In this document: piece after piece, positions 1-7,545 of the stretch | How positions within the stretch are numbered: the stretch's first letter is position 1 | Layout: each line of letters begins with the position of its first letter | IMG/VR virus record: IMGVR_UViG_3300014914_000029 | Coordinates: 1 to 28,618 of that record | Source: a virus | Length of the DNA: 28,618 nt | Reading direction: 5' to 3' (one strand) | Notes under the pieces: generated by a model | Seen by the model: the letters and a program-made list of their open reading frames with translations, nothing else | What the model was told of the DNA's origin: nothing | Database searches by the model: none | Program-made: the position numbers and the translations under genes

Positions 1-423
1 AGTGAAAGATACGCTGTCAGTACTCTTGTTATACATATAAAGCTTTTCAGCTTTATAGTGTGTTTTGAGTGTATCAACGACATGATGTCTTACTCTCAAG
101 ATAGTGCTTTTCAGAACGTCTTTACTCTTATTCAATTCACGTTTATGAAAGCAATCTTTAACATTAAGATTCTTAATGATGAATGTTGCAATCTGTGTGA
201 CAGTAAAGCTTTCAGACTGAGCGCTTGCGCAAGCAAGAGCGCTTTCAACTATAGACGTTTTACTGATTTGATTCTTGAATAACGTTCTTGTAATCTCAAG
301 AGTCTCACTAAAATCAGTCTTGAGATTAACTTTAAGATTGAAAGATTTTTTGTTAATAGTTGCTGATTTTGTTTCTGCTTTCACGATTGACTGATTGCTT
401 TCTTTGTTAGCGTCGTTAGTCAT
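1..423 (-). CDS. Unrecognised minus-strand gene, partial at left edge
   Basis: The minus strand is open from an ATG at 423-421 to the window edge: 141 codons without a stop, so the C-terminus is missing. The protein starts MTNDANKESNQS and has a polar, Lys/Ser/Thr-rich N-terminus, then a mostly helical-looking stretch (VTQIATFIIKNLNVKD, DVLKSTILRVRHHVVDTL). No motif identifies it. A purine-rich AAAGAGAG lies about 9 bases before the ATG and could be the ribosome site. It is transcribed away from the structural cluster, together with the 47-residue gene upstream, so it probably belongs to a separately controlled (early or accessory) operon. A 74-residue plus-strand reading frame inside it looks like an antisense shadow. 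The open frame is seen directly; function is unknown. Confidence 0.7.
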   Translation of the reverse strand, partial: MTNDANKESNQSIVKAETKSATINKKSFNLKVNLKTDFSETLEITRTLFKNQISKTSIVESALACASAQSESFTVTQIATFIIKNLNVKDCFHKRELNKSKDVLKSTILRVRHHVVDTLKTHYKAEKLYMYNKSTDSVSFT

Positions 424-460
424 TTTTACACTCTCTTTGCGCTTTGCGCTTTATAATTAT

Positions 461-480
461 AAGTGTGATTATTCACACTT
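461..480. repeat. Perfect 8-bp inverted repeat (possible operator)
   Basis: AAGTGTGA and TCACACTT flank a 4-base TTAT centre. The repeat overlaps the stop of the 47-residue gene and abuts a minus-strand TATAAT (461-456), for which no good -35 box is visible. This placement would suit an operator, or a small transcript hairpin between the two minus-strand genes. No U-run follows on the minus strand, so a terminator is unlikely. Confidence 0.4.
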
Positions 481-612
481 ACGTGTAGCTATTCTAATGA
501 ATTCAACTGCATCTTTGTAAGAGAAGTTCTTATGTGCATATACATAAATCTCATGATTAATCTGTTTTTCGCTTTTTGCAATCTCTGTTTTGTTTTGTTT
601 TTTGTTTTTCAT
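469..612 (-). CDS. Small unrecognised minus-strand protein, 47 aa
   Basis: A short minus-strand frame runs from the ATG at 612-610 to the TAA at 471-469. It encodes a lysine-rich protein beginning MKNKKQNKTEIAKSEKQ and containing HKNFSYKDAVEFIRIATRK. The second half could form one amphipathic helix. The upstream ribosome site (AAAAAGCGAG) is only fair. It sits 45 bases before the next minus-strand gene and its stop codon falls inside a perfect 8-bp inverted repeat (461-480). Co-directionality with the partial gene at the edge supports it as a real small gene, but size alone makes it uncertain. No family is recognised. Confidence 0.5.
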   Translation of the reverse strand: MKNKKQNKTEIAKSEKQINHEIYVYAHKNFSYKDAVEFIRIATRKCE

Positions 613-632
613 GATGCACTCGCTTTTTAAAA

Positions 633-707
633 TTAGTGTTTATACTCAATAGCTACGTAGTGACCGCACCTCATTTTATTTTCCATTTTGGGAACTTTTT
701 TCTCCAT
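633..707 (-). CDS. Possible 24-residue minus-strand mini-ORF
   Basis: A 25-codon frame (ATG at 707-705, TAA at 635-633) lies 20 bases before the 47-residue minus-strand gene. It encodes MEKKVPKMENKMRCGHYVAI followed by four residues. The nearest purine run (TAGGGA) abuts the first ATG, too close for a standard ribosome site. It could be a leader peptide or chance. It is listed because it is in line with the other minus-strand genes. Confidence 0.2.
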   Translation of the reverse strand: MEKKVPKMENKMRCGHYVAIEYKH

Positions 708-765
708 TCCCTATTAATTATTTTTTATGATTTTATACAGAACTCTTTTATACTCTTGAATGCAA

Positions 766-790
766 ATGTAGTACATTGATATTACTACAT
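766..790. repeat. 8-bp inverted repeat in the divergent region (possible operator)
   Basis: ATGTAGTA (766-773) and TACTACAT (783-790) are perfect inverted arms separated by 9 bases. Arms and spacing of this size fit a dimeric repressor or activator site placed roughly one turn apart. It lies about 100 bases upstream of the plus-strand promoter and just upstream of the minus-strand promoter-like sequence. Function is inferred only from position and symmetry. Confidence 0.35.
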
Positions 791-892
791 ATTTCCGTTT
801 TTCTTTTTACCTTTAATTGTTAGCTCCAATACGTCCCTGTATATTTGGTGGGATTCCTAAACACTCCACTCACGTAAAGAAATTCAAAAACC

Positions 893-921
893 TTGACACC
901 TCTCCTGATTTGAACTATCAT
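893..921 (+). promoter_or_regulatory. Sigma70-type promoter for the packaging/head operon
   Basis: A perfect -35 box TTGACA (893-898) is followed by a 17-base spacer and TATCAT (916-921), five of six matches to the -10 consensus. Transcription would begin near 928, giving a very short leader. The strong ribosome site AAAAAGGAG (930-938) serves the ATG at 944. It is the only good plus-strand promoter before the terminase genes. Confidence 0.75.
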
Positions 922-943
922 CCTTAATTAAAAAGGAGATCCT

Positions 944-1429
944 ATGAAAGATATCGGAGATATGACAATCTATAAAGGTAAACTGGGCGACGTCCAACTA
1001 ATAATGTGGGATGCTTTACCCGACTGTGTTGAAGAATGCCCAATCTATACTACTTGTCCTTATGCAAGTATGCAGAGACGGAGATTGAAATGCGAAATGA
1101 GGAGAAGGTATCTCGAATCAGTTATGGGTTCCCTGGAAAAGGGTGTCCAGAAAAAAGATGAAATGAGTTCTCTCACTATCGGACTTCTTACCGCTCCCTT
1201 GTTTAATCATCTTATTTCTTTTAAAATATTTGCCCATAGTTTACAACACTCCGTAATGTCAGGACGGAAAGTCCACCCGATATATAAGGAAATAAGAGCT
1301 ACCATAAAAGAAATAAATGGTTTGTTGAAAGATTTAGGATTAACAGCAGATGGGAAAAGAGGTAATTATTTGGACGGAGATTCCGATTATTATGATACCA
1401 TGATTCAGAAAGGACAAATGGTACAATGA
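944..1429 (+). CDS. Putative terminase small subunit-like protein
   Basis: This 161-residue protein is the first gene after the promoter and comes two genes before the large terminase, the usual place for a small terminase subunit. Its C-terminal third (HPIYKEIRATIKEINGLL, then KDLGLTADGKRG) resembles the end of P27-type small terminases, which have a helix followed by LGLTP-like residues. The N-terminal part has four cysteines (C28, C32, C38, C50) next to an Arg-rich stretch (QRRRLK, EMRRRY), which could bind a metal and DNA; that is not typical of P27 proteins. The start is supported by AAAAAGGAG 5 bases upstream. The stop overlaps the next ATG. The role is inferred from position and weak similarity; it could also be another packaging accessory protein. 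Confidence 0.55.
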   Translation: MKDIGDMTIYKGKLGDVQLIMWDALPDCVEECPIYTTCPYASMQRRRLKCEMRRRYLESVMGSLEKGVQKKDEMSSLTIGLLTAPLFNHLISFKIFAHSLQHSVMSGRKVHPIYKEIRATIKEINGLLKDLGLTADGKRGNYLDGDSDYYDTMIQKGQMVQ

Positions 1430-1635
1430 ATACAATTAATGGTGTAATTCATTTAGGATCGGAATTCGTTAATAAAGGTATGGATTCAATTGGTGTCCGA
1501 TATATTGGAGATACTTGGGATGGTATATTTGAACCGGTATATTTTAATCGGGAACTTCCTCCCGAATGTTTAGATAATGAGGTATTGCAATGCAAGAAAG
1601 ACCAAAACTTAAAAGAAGAAAGAAAGCACCTATAA
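1426..1635 (+). CDS. Small hypothetical protein, 69 aa
   Basis: Its ATG overlaps the stop of the previous gene (ATGA), a usual sign of translational coupling. Its last 46 bases overlap the start of the large terminase in another frame. The first 50 residues have ordinary composition (for example MDSIGVRYIGDTWDGIFEP); the overlapping tail is Lys/Glu-rich. No family is recognised. An AAAGGAC about 10 bases upstream is a modest ribosome site. Confidence 0.55.
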   Translation: MNTINGVIHLGSEFVNKGMDSIGVRYIGDTWDGIFEPVYFNRELPPECLDNEVLQCKKDQNLKEERKHL

Positions 1636-3434
1636 CCTATCAAAGTGGTGGTGAAGGTTTTATAAAGTGGGTGGAAGAGTTCGTCCGGATAAAGATTTAC
1701 ATTGATGGGATTGCTGTCTGGTGTCCTATGAATAAATTACCTACTAAGATTAATCCAGAAACTGGAAGATGTTCCAAGGATATGTGGGACTTCCAAAAAA
1801 CAGTAGCAATGTCTGCGCTTAAAATGAGTGATGGGAAGTTCATCAAAAGATTAATAGTTCTTTGTTGGATGCGAGGGGAAGGTAAATCCTTATTTGTTTG
1901 TCTTATTCAGTTATGGAAGTTTTTCAATTTCCCTGCGCAACAAATAATGCTTGGTGCTAACTCCAAAGATCAGGTTAAATTCGTCCACTATGATATTATG
2001 AGGGATATCATTCTTAATTCACCTAAGCTTGTTAAAGTTGTGGGAGAAAAGAATGTACAGGAGAAGGAAATTCGTCTCCGTAATGCTAAAGGACATATTG
2101 TCAGTATTATCAGGAGTATTTCAAGCTTTAGTGGTATTGTATCCAATATTACTGGTTACACTTTCTCTGAAATATTTGATATGAAGAATCCAAAGTTCTT
2201 TACTCAATTAGATGGATCAATAAGAAATATACCTAATGCATTGGGTGTAATTGATAGCACCGTATCTGCGAAAGATCACATCCTTTACCGATTGTTTGAT
2301 ACTTGGAGAAAAGGTTTAGATCGTTCTTTATTATTTTCCCATCGGGATTCTCCTAAAGCCAGTCATAAAGATTTTACTAATCCAGAAATGACCCAAGAAC
2401 AATTGAACTCTTATAAGGTTAAATTCCCTTCCAGAGAGTTCGCAATGTATTTCAAGAATACTTGGGATGCTGGTTCAAAGAAGATGTTTACGGAAGATAA
2501 GTTCTTGGCTACTAAATATATTGGATTCAGAAATTCTCTCGGGGAACAGAATAAAGTTATTGCCACTATTGAAGCTCACCTTAAAGCAAGAGAAGAAAAT
2601 AAAATACCATTCGATGAAGTATTTGAGGATACTACTTATGATCGGATGAATTCTGATCTCCAACCTATAGATCAAATATATGAGTTAAAAACTTCTTTCA
2701 ATCAACCCAGAAGTATTACAATGGATGAACTTGAAAAATTAGGTAGGGTATACAATACTGATTTCGCTTTACAAGTTGGAGTTGATAGGGCTGATCCGAT
2801 GAAACAAGATATTACACATGGAGCGAGGACTATTGTAACTTTGATAGCAAAAGGATTACCTGGTAGTAAGAATAATCCTGCTATTCTTCTTCAAGAAGAT
2901 ACAACAGTTATGAAGTACATGCATTTTCTTATAGCCTTAAAACATGTGGAACATAATGACATTAATACGATCAAAGAAATTATTGAAGGGTGGGTTGAAG
3001 ATTATGATGGTGTTCAATCATTATGTACTGAGCGGTGGGGTATGTGGGATATCGGAGACTGGTGTGAGGACTTAGAAATTAAGTTTTTTCCACTGACAGC
3101 ATCTTACCCCGTTCAGAGGGATGGATTCTCTGAACTCTTTGCTATTATTAACGAGGGAAGATTTAAGAGCCCTCCCCTTGTTGTTAGAGGTAGTAAGAAT
3201 GATAGTATTTTAGAAGAAGAAGTCTTGATTTTTGATCACGATCCTGTTAGAAAGTTCTATGGCAGTCCTGAAAAGAGAGAAAAGCTTGGTGTTCAGGATG
3301 ATACAATGTTTAGTATTAATTGGGGAATTTATGGAGGGAGGTTTCTTGGAGTTGATGATTTTATAAGTAGAAATGTTATCACTTCCCTTGGAGAATTCCA
3401 TGAAGATAAAAAATCACTTGTAGGGAGTTATTAA
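1590..3434 (+). CDS. terL: Terminase large subunit
   Basis: This is the packaging motor, which uses ATP to drive DNA into the prohead and cuts the concatemer. The 614 residues show the expected two-domain order. The ATPase has a Walker A variant WMRGEGKS at about 93-100 and a Walker B candidate (TFSEIFD, about 191-197). The C-terminal RNase-H-like nuclease has a first acidic site VGVDRAD (D399), a middle TERWG (E481) and a final VQDDTMFSINW (D570/D571). The ATG at 1590 has GAGGT 6 bases upstream, which supports this start despite overlap with the preceding small gene. The N-terminus is basic (KLKRRKK). It is directly followed by the portal gene (TAATG overlap), the classic packaging order. 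Motifs are seen; the catalytic assignment follows the family. Confidence 0.93.
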   Translation: MQERPKLKRRKKAPITYQSGGEGFIKWVEEFVRIKIYIDGIAVWCPMNKLPTKINPETGRCSKDMWDFQKTVAMSALKMSDGKFIKRLIVLCWMRGEGKSLFVCLIQLWKFFNFPAQQIMLGANSKDQVKFVHYDIMRDIILNSPKLVKVVGEKNVQEKEIRLRNAKGHIVSIIRSISSFSGIVSNITGYTFSEIFDMKNPKFFTQLDGSIRNIPNALGVIDSTVSAKDHILYRLFDTWRKGLDRSLLFSHRDSPKASHKDFTNPEMTQEQLNSYKVKFPSREFAMYFKNTWDAGSKKMFTEDKFLATKYIGFRNSLGEQNKVIATIEAHLKAREENKIPFDEVFEDTTYDRMNSDLQPIDQIYELKTSFNQPRSITMDELEKLGRVYNTDFALQVGVDRADPMKQDITHGARTIVTLIAKGLPGSKNNPAILLQEDTTVMKYMHFLIALKHVEHNDINTIKEIIEGWVEDYDGVQSLCTERWGMWDIGDWCEDLEIKFFPLTASYPVQRDGFSELFAIINEGRFKSPPLVVRGSKNDSILEEEVLIFDHDPVRKFYGSPEKREKLGVQDDTMFSINWGIYGGRFLGVDDFISRNVITSLGEFHEDKKSLVGSY

Positions 3435-5095
3435 TGAAACAATTATCCCAGGAAGAATTTAATGCAGCAATAGATGAAATGCCGGATGATGTAATTCAAT
3501 ATGCGGCACAAGCTTTTGCTCCGTGGCAATCACCAGTCAAAGAAAATGGAACAGAACTTGTGGATGAAGATGGTTTTGCCATCGGTGTTTCTGTTAATGA
3601 CTTTAAGCAGTTTCCACAACTTCAAAAATCATGTTGGGAAAAGTTTAATACGAATCCACATCTGAATTCTCATGTTCGAGATGTTATGGGAAATATTACA
3701 GGGTATGGGTGGGATACCGCTTCTGAGGTTGAGGCTATTGATGCTGTTATTTATGATGAAATGTATGATGTAAGGAATGAATTGTTCAAAAACATTCCCA
3801 AATACGTTGCAAGGAGTGAAATTGAAGGTGAATTATTCCTTGCTTTGACTGTTCATACTGATGGTTTTGTGGAAGTTGATTTTATGGACCCATCTTCTTT
3901 AAAAGGAGGCGGTGATTATGATTCTGGTATCTATTTTCATCCAAATAAGCTTACAATGCCACTTTTTTATTCATTTGAGATAAAGAATGGGACAAAAAAG
4001 GCAGAAACTCAACTTTTTCCGTCCATTTACATTGCTCATTACCCAGAATTTGCTAAATTAATTACAAAATCGAGCAAAATTACCAATAATATGTTAAGAA
4101 CAGCTCGTTCTGGGTCAAAAAAATACAAGTCTGTAGGGGGTTATAAGACGTTTATTGTTGCTTGGGATAGAGGTTTTCTTACTCCCAGGAATTTGTCACA
4201 TATATCCACAACTCTTGAATGGATTAATCATTACGTGAATTTAAAGAAATGGGAGATAGATCATAAAAAATCAGCTGGATCTTATCTTTGGGTAGTCAAA
4301 TTAACTGATACTAAGGCTTTTAGGACGTGGTTAAAGATGACTGATTCCCAAAAAGCAGACACTGGATTGACTGCTAAGAAGACTCCAGGTGGTACTTTAA
4401 TACTTCCACCCGGGGTTGAAATAGCTGTTGTTAATCCAAGTCTTCCAAATATCTCTGAACAAGATACTGATATCATGCATATGATAACTTCTGGGCTTAA
4501 TAGACCAGAAGATATGGTTACTGGACAAACGAAAGGTGATACTTTTTCTGGTATAAATGCATCCAGAGGGCCTCAAGCTGATCGTGGTCAACATGAAATA
4601 GCTTTTTTTGAACGATTTATTAAATATGATTTCTGGAGAAGTATATTTATACTTAAAAATAAGATAGATAATTTTCCTTTAAAGTATAAAGTAAGGAAAG
4701 CTTATGAATTCAAAGATAAGGAGGCTAAATTTAAGAATGTTATCTTTCCACCTTGGGAATTGATTGATTTTGATTTTCCGATGTCTGAAATTGGAGATGT
4801 TGAAGGAAAAGCCAGAGCTTATCTTGGTGTCAAGCACCCAAGTGTTGTTGAGGTTCTTGGTATACCAAGATCCATTATTGCTAAGAAACTTGGTTTTGCA
4901 AAATACATGAAAAATAGGTTGCAGTACGAAACAGAGGAAGAGGAATTACCTGATCTTCCATTGACTGCTGAATTAGATTCTATCCAAGAAGGTGCGCAAG
5001 AACCCACTTTACCAGAGAATCAAAATCAACCTGCAGATCCGAAGAAACCAGTGGATTCTGTTAAAAAAGTTCAGCTTAATAGGAGGAAAAAATGA
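3434..5095 (+). CDS. Portal protein
   Basis: The 553-residue product follows the terminase with a one-base stop/start overlap, and its size fits a phage portal, the dodecameric ring through which DNA enters and leaves the capsid. Portal-like features are an N-terminal segment where DNA-flanked residues are described as NPHLNSHVRDVMGNITGYGW, a central mixed region, and an acidic, proline-rich C-terminal tail (ETEEEELPDLPL, PENQNQPADPKKP) that is probably disordered. Position between the large terminase and the protease/scaffold gene is the strongest support. The ribosome site is GGGAG 7 bases before the ATG. Confidence 0.85.
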   Translation: MKQLSQEEFNAAIDEMPDDVIQYAAQAFAPWQSPVKENGTELVDEDGFAIGVSVNDFKQFPQLQKSCWEKFNTNPHLNSHVRDVMGNITGYGWDTASEVEAIDAVIYDEMYDVRNELFKNIPKYVARSEIEGELFLALTVHTDGFVEVDFMDPSSLKGGGDYDSGIYFHPNKLTMPLFYSFEIKNGTKKAETQLFPSIYIAHYPEFAKLITKSSKITNNMLRTARSGSKKYKSVGGYKTFIVAWDRGFLTPRNLSHISTTLEWINHYVNLKKWEIDHKKSAGSYLWVVKLTDTKAFRTWLKMTDSQKADTGLTAKKTPGGTLILPPGVEIAVVNPSLPNISEQDTDIMHMITSGLNRPEDMVTGQTKGDTFSGINASRGPQADRGQHEIAFFERFIKYDFWRSIFILKNKIDNFPLKYKVRKAYEFKDKEAKFKNVIFPPWELIDFDFPMSEIGDVEGKARAYLGVKHPSVVEVLGIPRSIIAKKLGFAKYMKNRLQYETEEEELPDLPLTAELDSIQEGAQEPTLPENQNQPADPKKPVDSVKKVQLNRRKK

Positions 5096-5430
5096 AAGTT
5101 TTTTCAAGAAATTATGTAATTAGGCAAGGTTCTGATTTTTTAGAAGAAATTTTATTATCTGATATTTATGTAACTTTGGATGAAGCTTTAACATATACAG
5201 TTGAAGGCGGAATGAAGCTGGCTGCGGATGATTCCGAGGTTGGAGTTATAACAGGAGTACTATCTTCTTCTAATACCATTCTTACACTTTCAATGCTTGC
5301 AGTAGATACAACAGCATTAACCAGTTCAGGAAATTATAATTATGCTATTGACATTACTAATGCCGGTGTTGTACAAACTGTTATTGAAGGTACTATTTTA
5401 GTAAAAGATGATGTATCAAAAACAACTTAA
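5092..5430 (+). CDS. Small beta-rich virion-associated protein, 112 aa
   Basis: It starts at the stop of the portal gene (ATGA overlap) with a strong AGGAGG ribosome site. The sequence is beta-rich, with alternating hydrophobic and Thr/Ser residues (VGVITGVLSSSNTILTLSML) and an end (YNYAIDITNAGVV, then EGTILV) like small Ig-like phage proteins. There is no catalytic motif. Its place between portal and protease suggests a capsid-associated or neck protein, but the role is not known. Confidence 0.7.
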   Translation: MKVFSRNYVIRQGSDFLEEILLSDIYVTLDEALTYTVEGGMKLAADDSEVGVITGVLSSSNTILTLSMLAVDTTALTSSGNYNYAIDITNAGVVQTVIEGTILVKDDVSKTT

Positions 5431-5454
5431 ATTTATTATGAAAGGAGGACACAT

Positions 5455-6828
5455 GTGAAAAAGTTTTTAGCTTCTTTACTTAATGAACCGTGGTTGGTTG
5501 AAGAAGCATGGCTTGAAATTATGGTTCAGAGTTTCTTGGGGGATGATCTTTCTATAGATCCAGAAGCCCTGCAAGTTTTAAAATCTGAACGATTACTTGG
5601 CACACGTTCTGCTCAAGTTAGAGGATCCAAAGCGCATGTTCCAATCCATGGACCTATATTTGCTAAACCCAATATTCTTACAGAATGGTTGGGTATTGGT
5701 ACTGTTCTTAGTGATGTGGTTGGAGACATCCAAGCGGTCCTTGACAATCCTGACATTGAATCCATCTTATTGGACATTGATAGTCCTGGTGGAACAGTTA
5801 CTGGAATAAATGAAGCCGCCAATTTTATCAAAGCGTCTTCTAAACAAAAACCAATTACAGCTTATGTAGGTGGTGTAGGAGCTTCGGCGGCATACTGGCT
5901 TGCTTCCGCAGCAGACGAAATTGTACTTGATGCCACTTCAAGAGTTGGAAGTATCGGTGTAGTTGTTGCTTACCCAAATCCCCAGGGTGACGATGATGGA
6001 TACGTGGAAATTGTTAATAGTGCAAGCCCGAATAAACGTCCAGATATATCGACTAAAGAGGGCAAAAGTGTTGTTACAAAAGAGTTGGATGATCTTGCTG
6101 ATGTTTTCATTGCTACGGTTGCAGAGAATAGAGGTGTGTCTTCCAATAATGTTGTTAGCAACTTTGGACAAGGTGGAGTTTTAGTAGGTCAGAAAGCCAT
6201 ATCGGCTGGGATGGCCGATAGACTTGGCTCTTTTGAGGAGCTTATGGCAGATAATGAAGAAACTAATAAAGGAGATTTCTCAATGAAATTGACTATCGAC
6301 AAGCTTAAAGCTGATCATAAGGATGTTTATGATCAGGTGGTAGCTTCCGTAAAGCCGGATACCACAGCGCTTGAAGCTTCTCATGCTGAGGAGATTACAG
6401 CAAAGGATTCTGAAATTGCGGACTTGAAAGCAAAACTTACAGCTTCCGAATCCAGTGCAAATGATCTAAGTGATCGGGTTGTAGCTCTTGAGAAAAGAGA
6501 TACTTTGCGGGATGAAGAATCCGCAAAAGAAAAAGCTGCAAGTATTATGACAGGAGCCCTGGTTGCTTCCACCCTTCCTGAAAGACTACATGGGAAAGTT
6601 ACACAGGTTGATTATAACAAACATATGACTGATGGCAAACTTGATGTTGCCGCTTATACCACTGCTGTAAATGCAGAAGTAAAAGATTGGGAAGATACGA
6701 TTGGTGCAGTAGTACCACCCGTTCAAGGTGTTTCGACTCCTCCCGCTCAAGAATCTTCTGAGGATATAGAAAGTTCGGAAGCGGCTGATCGGATGTTTGG
6801 TTATGTGCAGAAAAAGAAGGAGGCGTAA
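5455..6828 (+). CDS. Head maturation protease (S49/SppA type) with C-terminal scaffold domain
   Basis: Residues about 60-265 form a ClpP/SppA-type S49 protease: DIDSPGG (107-113), the nucleophile motif GASAAYW (142-148, Ser144), and SRVGSIGVV (162-170). This family cleaves scaffold and sometimes portal or capsid during prohead maturation. Residues 277-457 are a Glu/Lys/Ala-rich coiled-coil scaffold domain. The layout matches the lambda C/Nu3 arrangement. The start is GTG at 5455, because the ATG two bases earlier runs straight into TGA; AAAGGAGG lies 6 bases upstream. The scaffold domain also has its own internal start (separate entry). It precedes the decoration and capsid genes, as expected. 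Confidence 0.9.
   Translation: MKKFLASLLNEPWLVEEAWLEIMVQSFLGDDLSIDPEALQVLKSERLLGTRSAQVRGSKAHVPIHGPIFAKPNILTEWLGIGTVLSDVVGDIQAVLDNPDIESILLDIDSPGGTVTGINEAANFIKASSKQKPITAYVGGVGASAAYWLASAADEIVLDATSRVGSIGVVVAYPNPQGDDDGYVEIVNSASPNKRPDISTKEGKSVVTKELDDLADVFIATVAENRGVSSNNVVSNFGQGGVLVGQKAISAGMADRLGSFEELMADNEETNKGDFSMKLTIDKLKADHKDVYDQVVASVKPDTTALEASHAEEITAKDSEIADLKAKLTASESSANDLSDRVVALEKRDTLRDEESAKEKAASIMTGALVASTLPERLHGKVTQVDYNKHMTDGKLDVAAYTTAVNAEVKDWEDTIGAVVPPVQGVSTPPAQESSEDIESSEAADRMFGYVQKKKEA
6268..6285 (+). promoter_or_regulatory. Internal ribosome site and ATG for the nested scaffold gene
   Basis: AAAGGAG (6268-6274) is followed by 8 bases and an ATG (6283-6285) in frame with the protease gene. It is as strong as the ribosome sites of the neighbouring genes and lies exactly at the protease/scaffold boundary. 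Confidence 0.7.
6283..6828 (+). CDS. Nested scaffold protein (in-frame internal start)
   Basis: A 181-residue product can start at residue 277 of the protease gene, using the internal ribosome site at 6268-6274. It begins MKLTIDKLKADHKDVYDQ and continues with a predicted coiled coil (SEIADLKAKL, ASESSANDLSDRVVALEKRD). The end is proline- and Ser/Glu-rich and then basic (YVQKKKEA). The lambda gpNu3 scaffold is made the same way from within the C protease gene. It would form the internal scaffold on which the capsid protein assembles and then be cleaved by the protease. The ribosome site is seen directly; separate translation is inferred. Confidence 0.7.
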   Translation: MKLTIDKLKADHKDVYDQVVASVKPDTTALEASHAEEITAKDSEIADLKAKLTASESSANDLSDRVVALEKRDTLRDEESAKEKAASIMTGALVASTLPERLHGKVTQVDYNKHMTDGKLDVAAYTTAVNAEVKDWEDTIGAVVPPVQGVSTPPAQESSEDIESSEAADRMFGYVQKKKEA

Positions 6829-6831
6829 GCA

Positions 6832-7533
6832 ATGGCTATTAGATCCGATGCCCGCTTAGGCGGCGATATCCCTCAGATGAATAGAGTTCCCGAAGGTCTT
6901 GGGATTAAACCTCTATTTCACAGTGTCCGAGACATTGCTTTAATTCTTGATAAAACTCTCCAGAGTGGTTACGGTGTTCTTCGTATTGGTACCATGCTGG
7001 CAGTTAATGCTGTTACTGGACTTGCTGTCCCGTATATAACAGATGATCATCAGGATGCCAATGTCGGTCGGGCTTATCTTGTAAATGATGTGGCAAGTGC
7101 CGCTGATGTTTGCTATACCACACTTGAAGATGCTTATAAATTTCAGGTTGGTGATGAATTAATGCTTGTTAGAGATAATGGCGGTTCACCTGAGTATCAT
7201 GCCGGTGGTGCGATTACTGCAATTGATGTTACAACTTATGCCAATAGAGCAGAGATCACTTTTACCACTGCAATTGGTGCCGTTACAACATATTCACTTG
7301 CCAATGATGTTAATATTTATGTCAGTTCTGGAACTACCGGGAAATACAGTATTTGTAAGTATATCCTGGATAAAGATATTGATACAGGAACTGGCGAATT
7401 TGCTGCTGGAGCACTTACGTCAGTCGTTTTACACAATGCAGTACTTTACGAATCTTGTCTTGTTAACAATGATGCTCAGGCCCTTACTGACCTGGGTGCT
7501 GTTGAAGATGGGCGTTTCGTGATATTGAAATAA
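6832..7533 (+). CDS. Head decoration protein (gpD-like) with inserted beta module
   Basis: The gene sits between scaffold and major capsid, where lambda has gpD. The N-terminal (GVLRIGTMLAVNAVTGLAVPY) and C-terminal parts (ILDKDID, VLHNAVLYESCLV, DLGAVEDGRFVIL) resemble gpD-like decoration proteins, which trim the capsid three-fold axes. At 233 residues it is roughly twice the usual size, because a beta-rich module fills about residues 80-165 (FQVGDELMLVRDNGG, ITAIDV, RAEITF). Similar modules appear in the capsid protein and in a tail-tip protein in this window. The ribosome site is AAGGAGG before the ATG. The decoration role is a family and position inference. Confidence 0.75.
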   Translation: MAIRSDARLGGDIPQMNRVPEGLGIKPLFHSVRDIALILDKTLQSGYGVLRIGTMLAVNAVTGLAVPYITDDHQDANVGRAYLVNDVASAADVCYTTLEDAYKFQVGDELMLVRDNGGSPEYHAGGAITAIDVTTYANRAEITFTTAIGAVTTYSLANDVNIYVSSGTTGKYSICKYILDKDIDTGTGEFAAGALTSVVLHNAVLYESCLVNNDAQALTDLGAVEDGRFVILK

Positions 7534-7545
7534 GGAGGGTAACAA

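Larger units (their letters stand above)
613..943. other. Divergent non-coding region upstream of the packaging genes
   Basis: About 330 bases of AT-rich DNA separate the minus-strand genes from the first plus-strand gene. It contains the doubtful 24-residue mini-ORF, an 8-bp inverted repeat (766-790), a weak minus-strand promoter-like stretch (TATAAA reading leftwards near 733-738) and a clear plus-strand promoter (893-921). No RNA gene is recognised. The packaging start site may lie in or near here, as is common beside terminase genes, but no specific site is visible. Confidence 0.5.

Noticed and set aside
58-282. 74-residue plus-strand frame
   Set aside because: It lies inside the long open minus-strand frame 423-1 and has no ribosome site; it looks like an antisense shadow.
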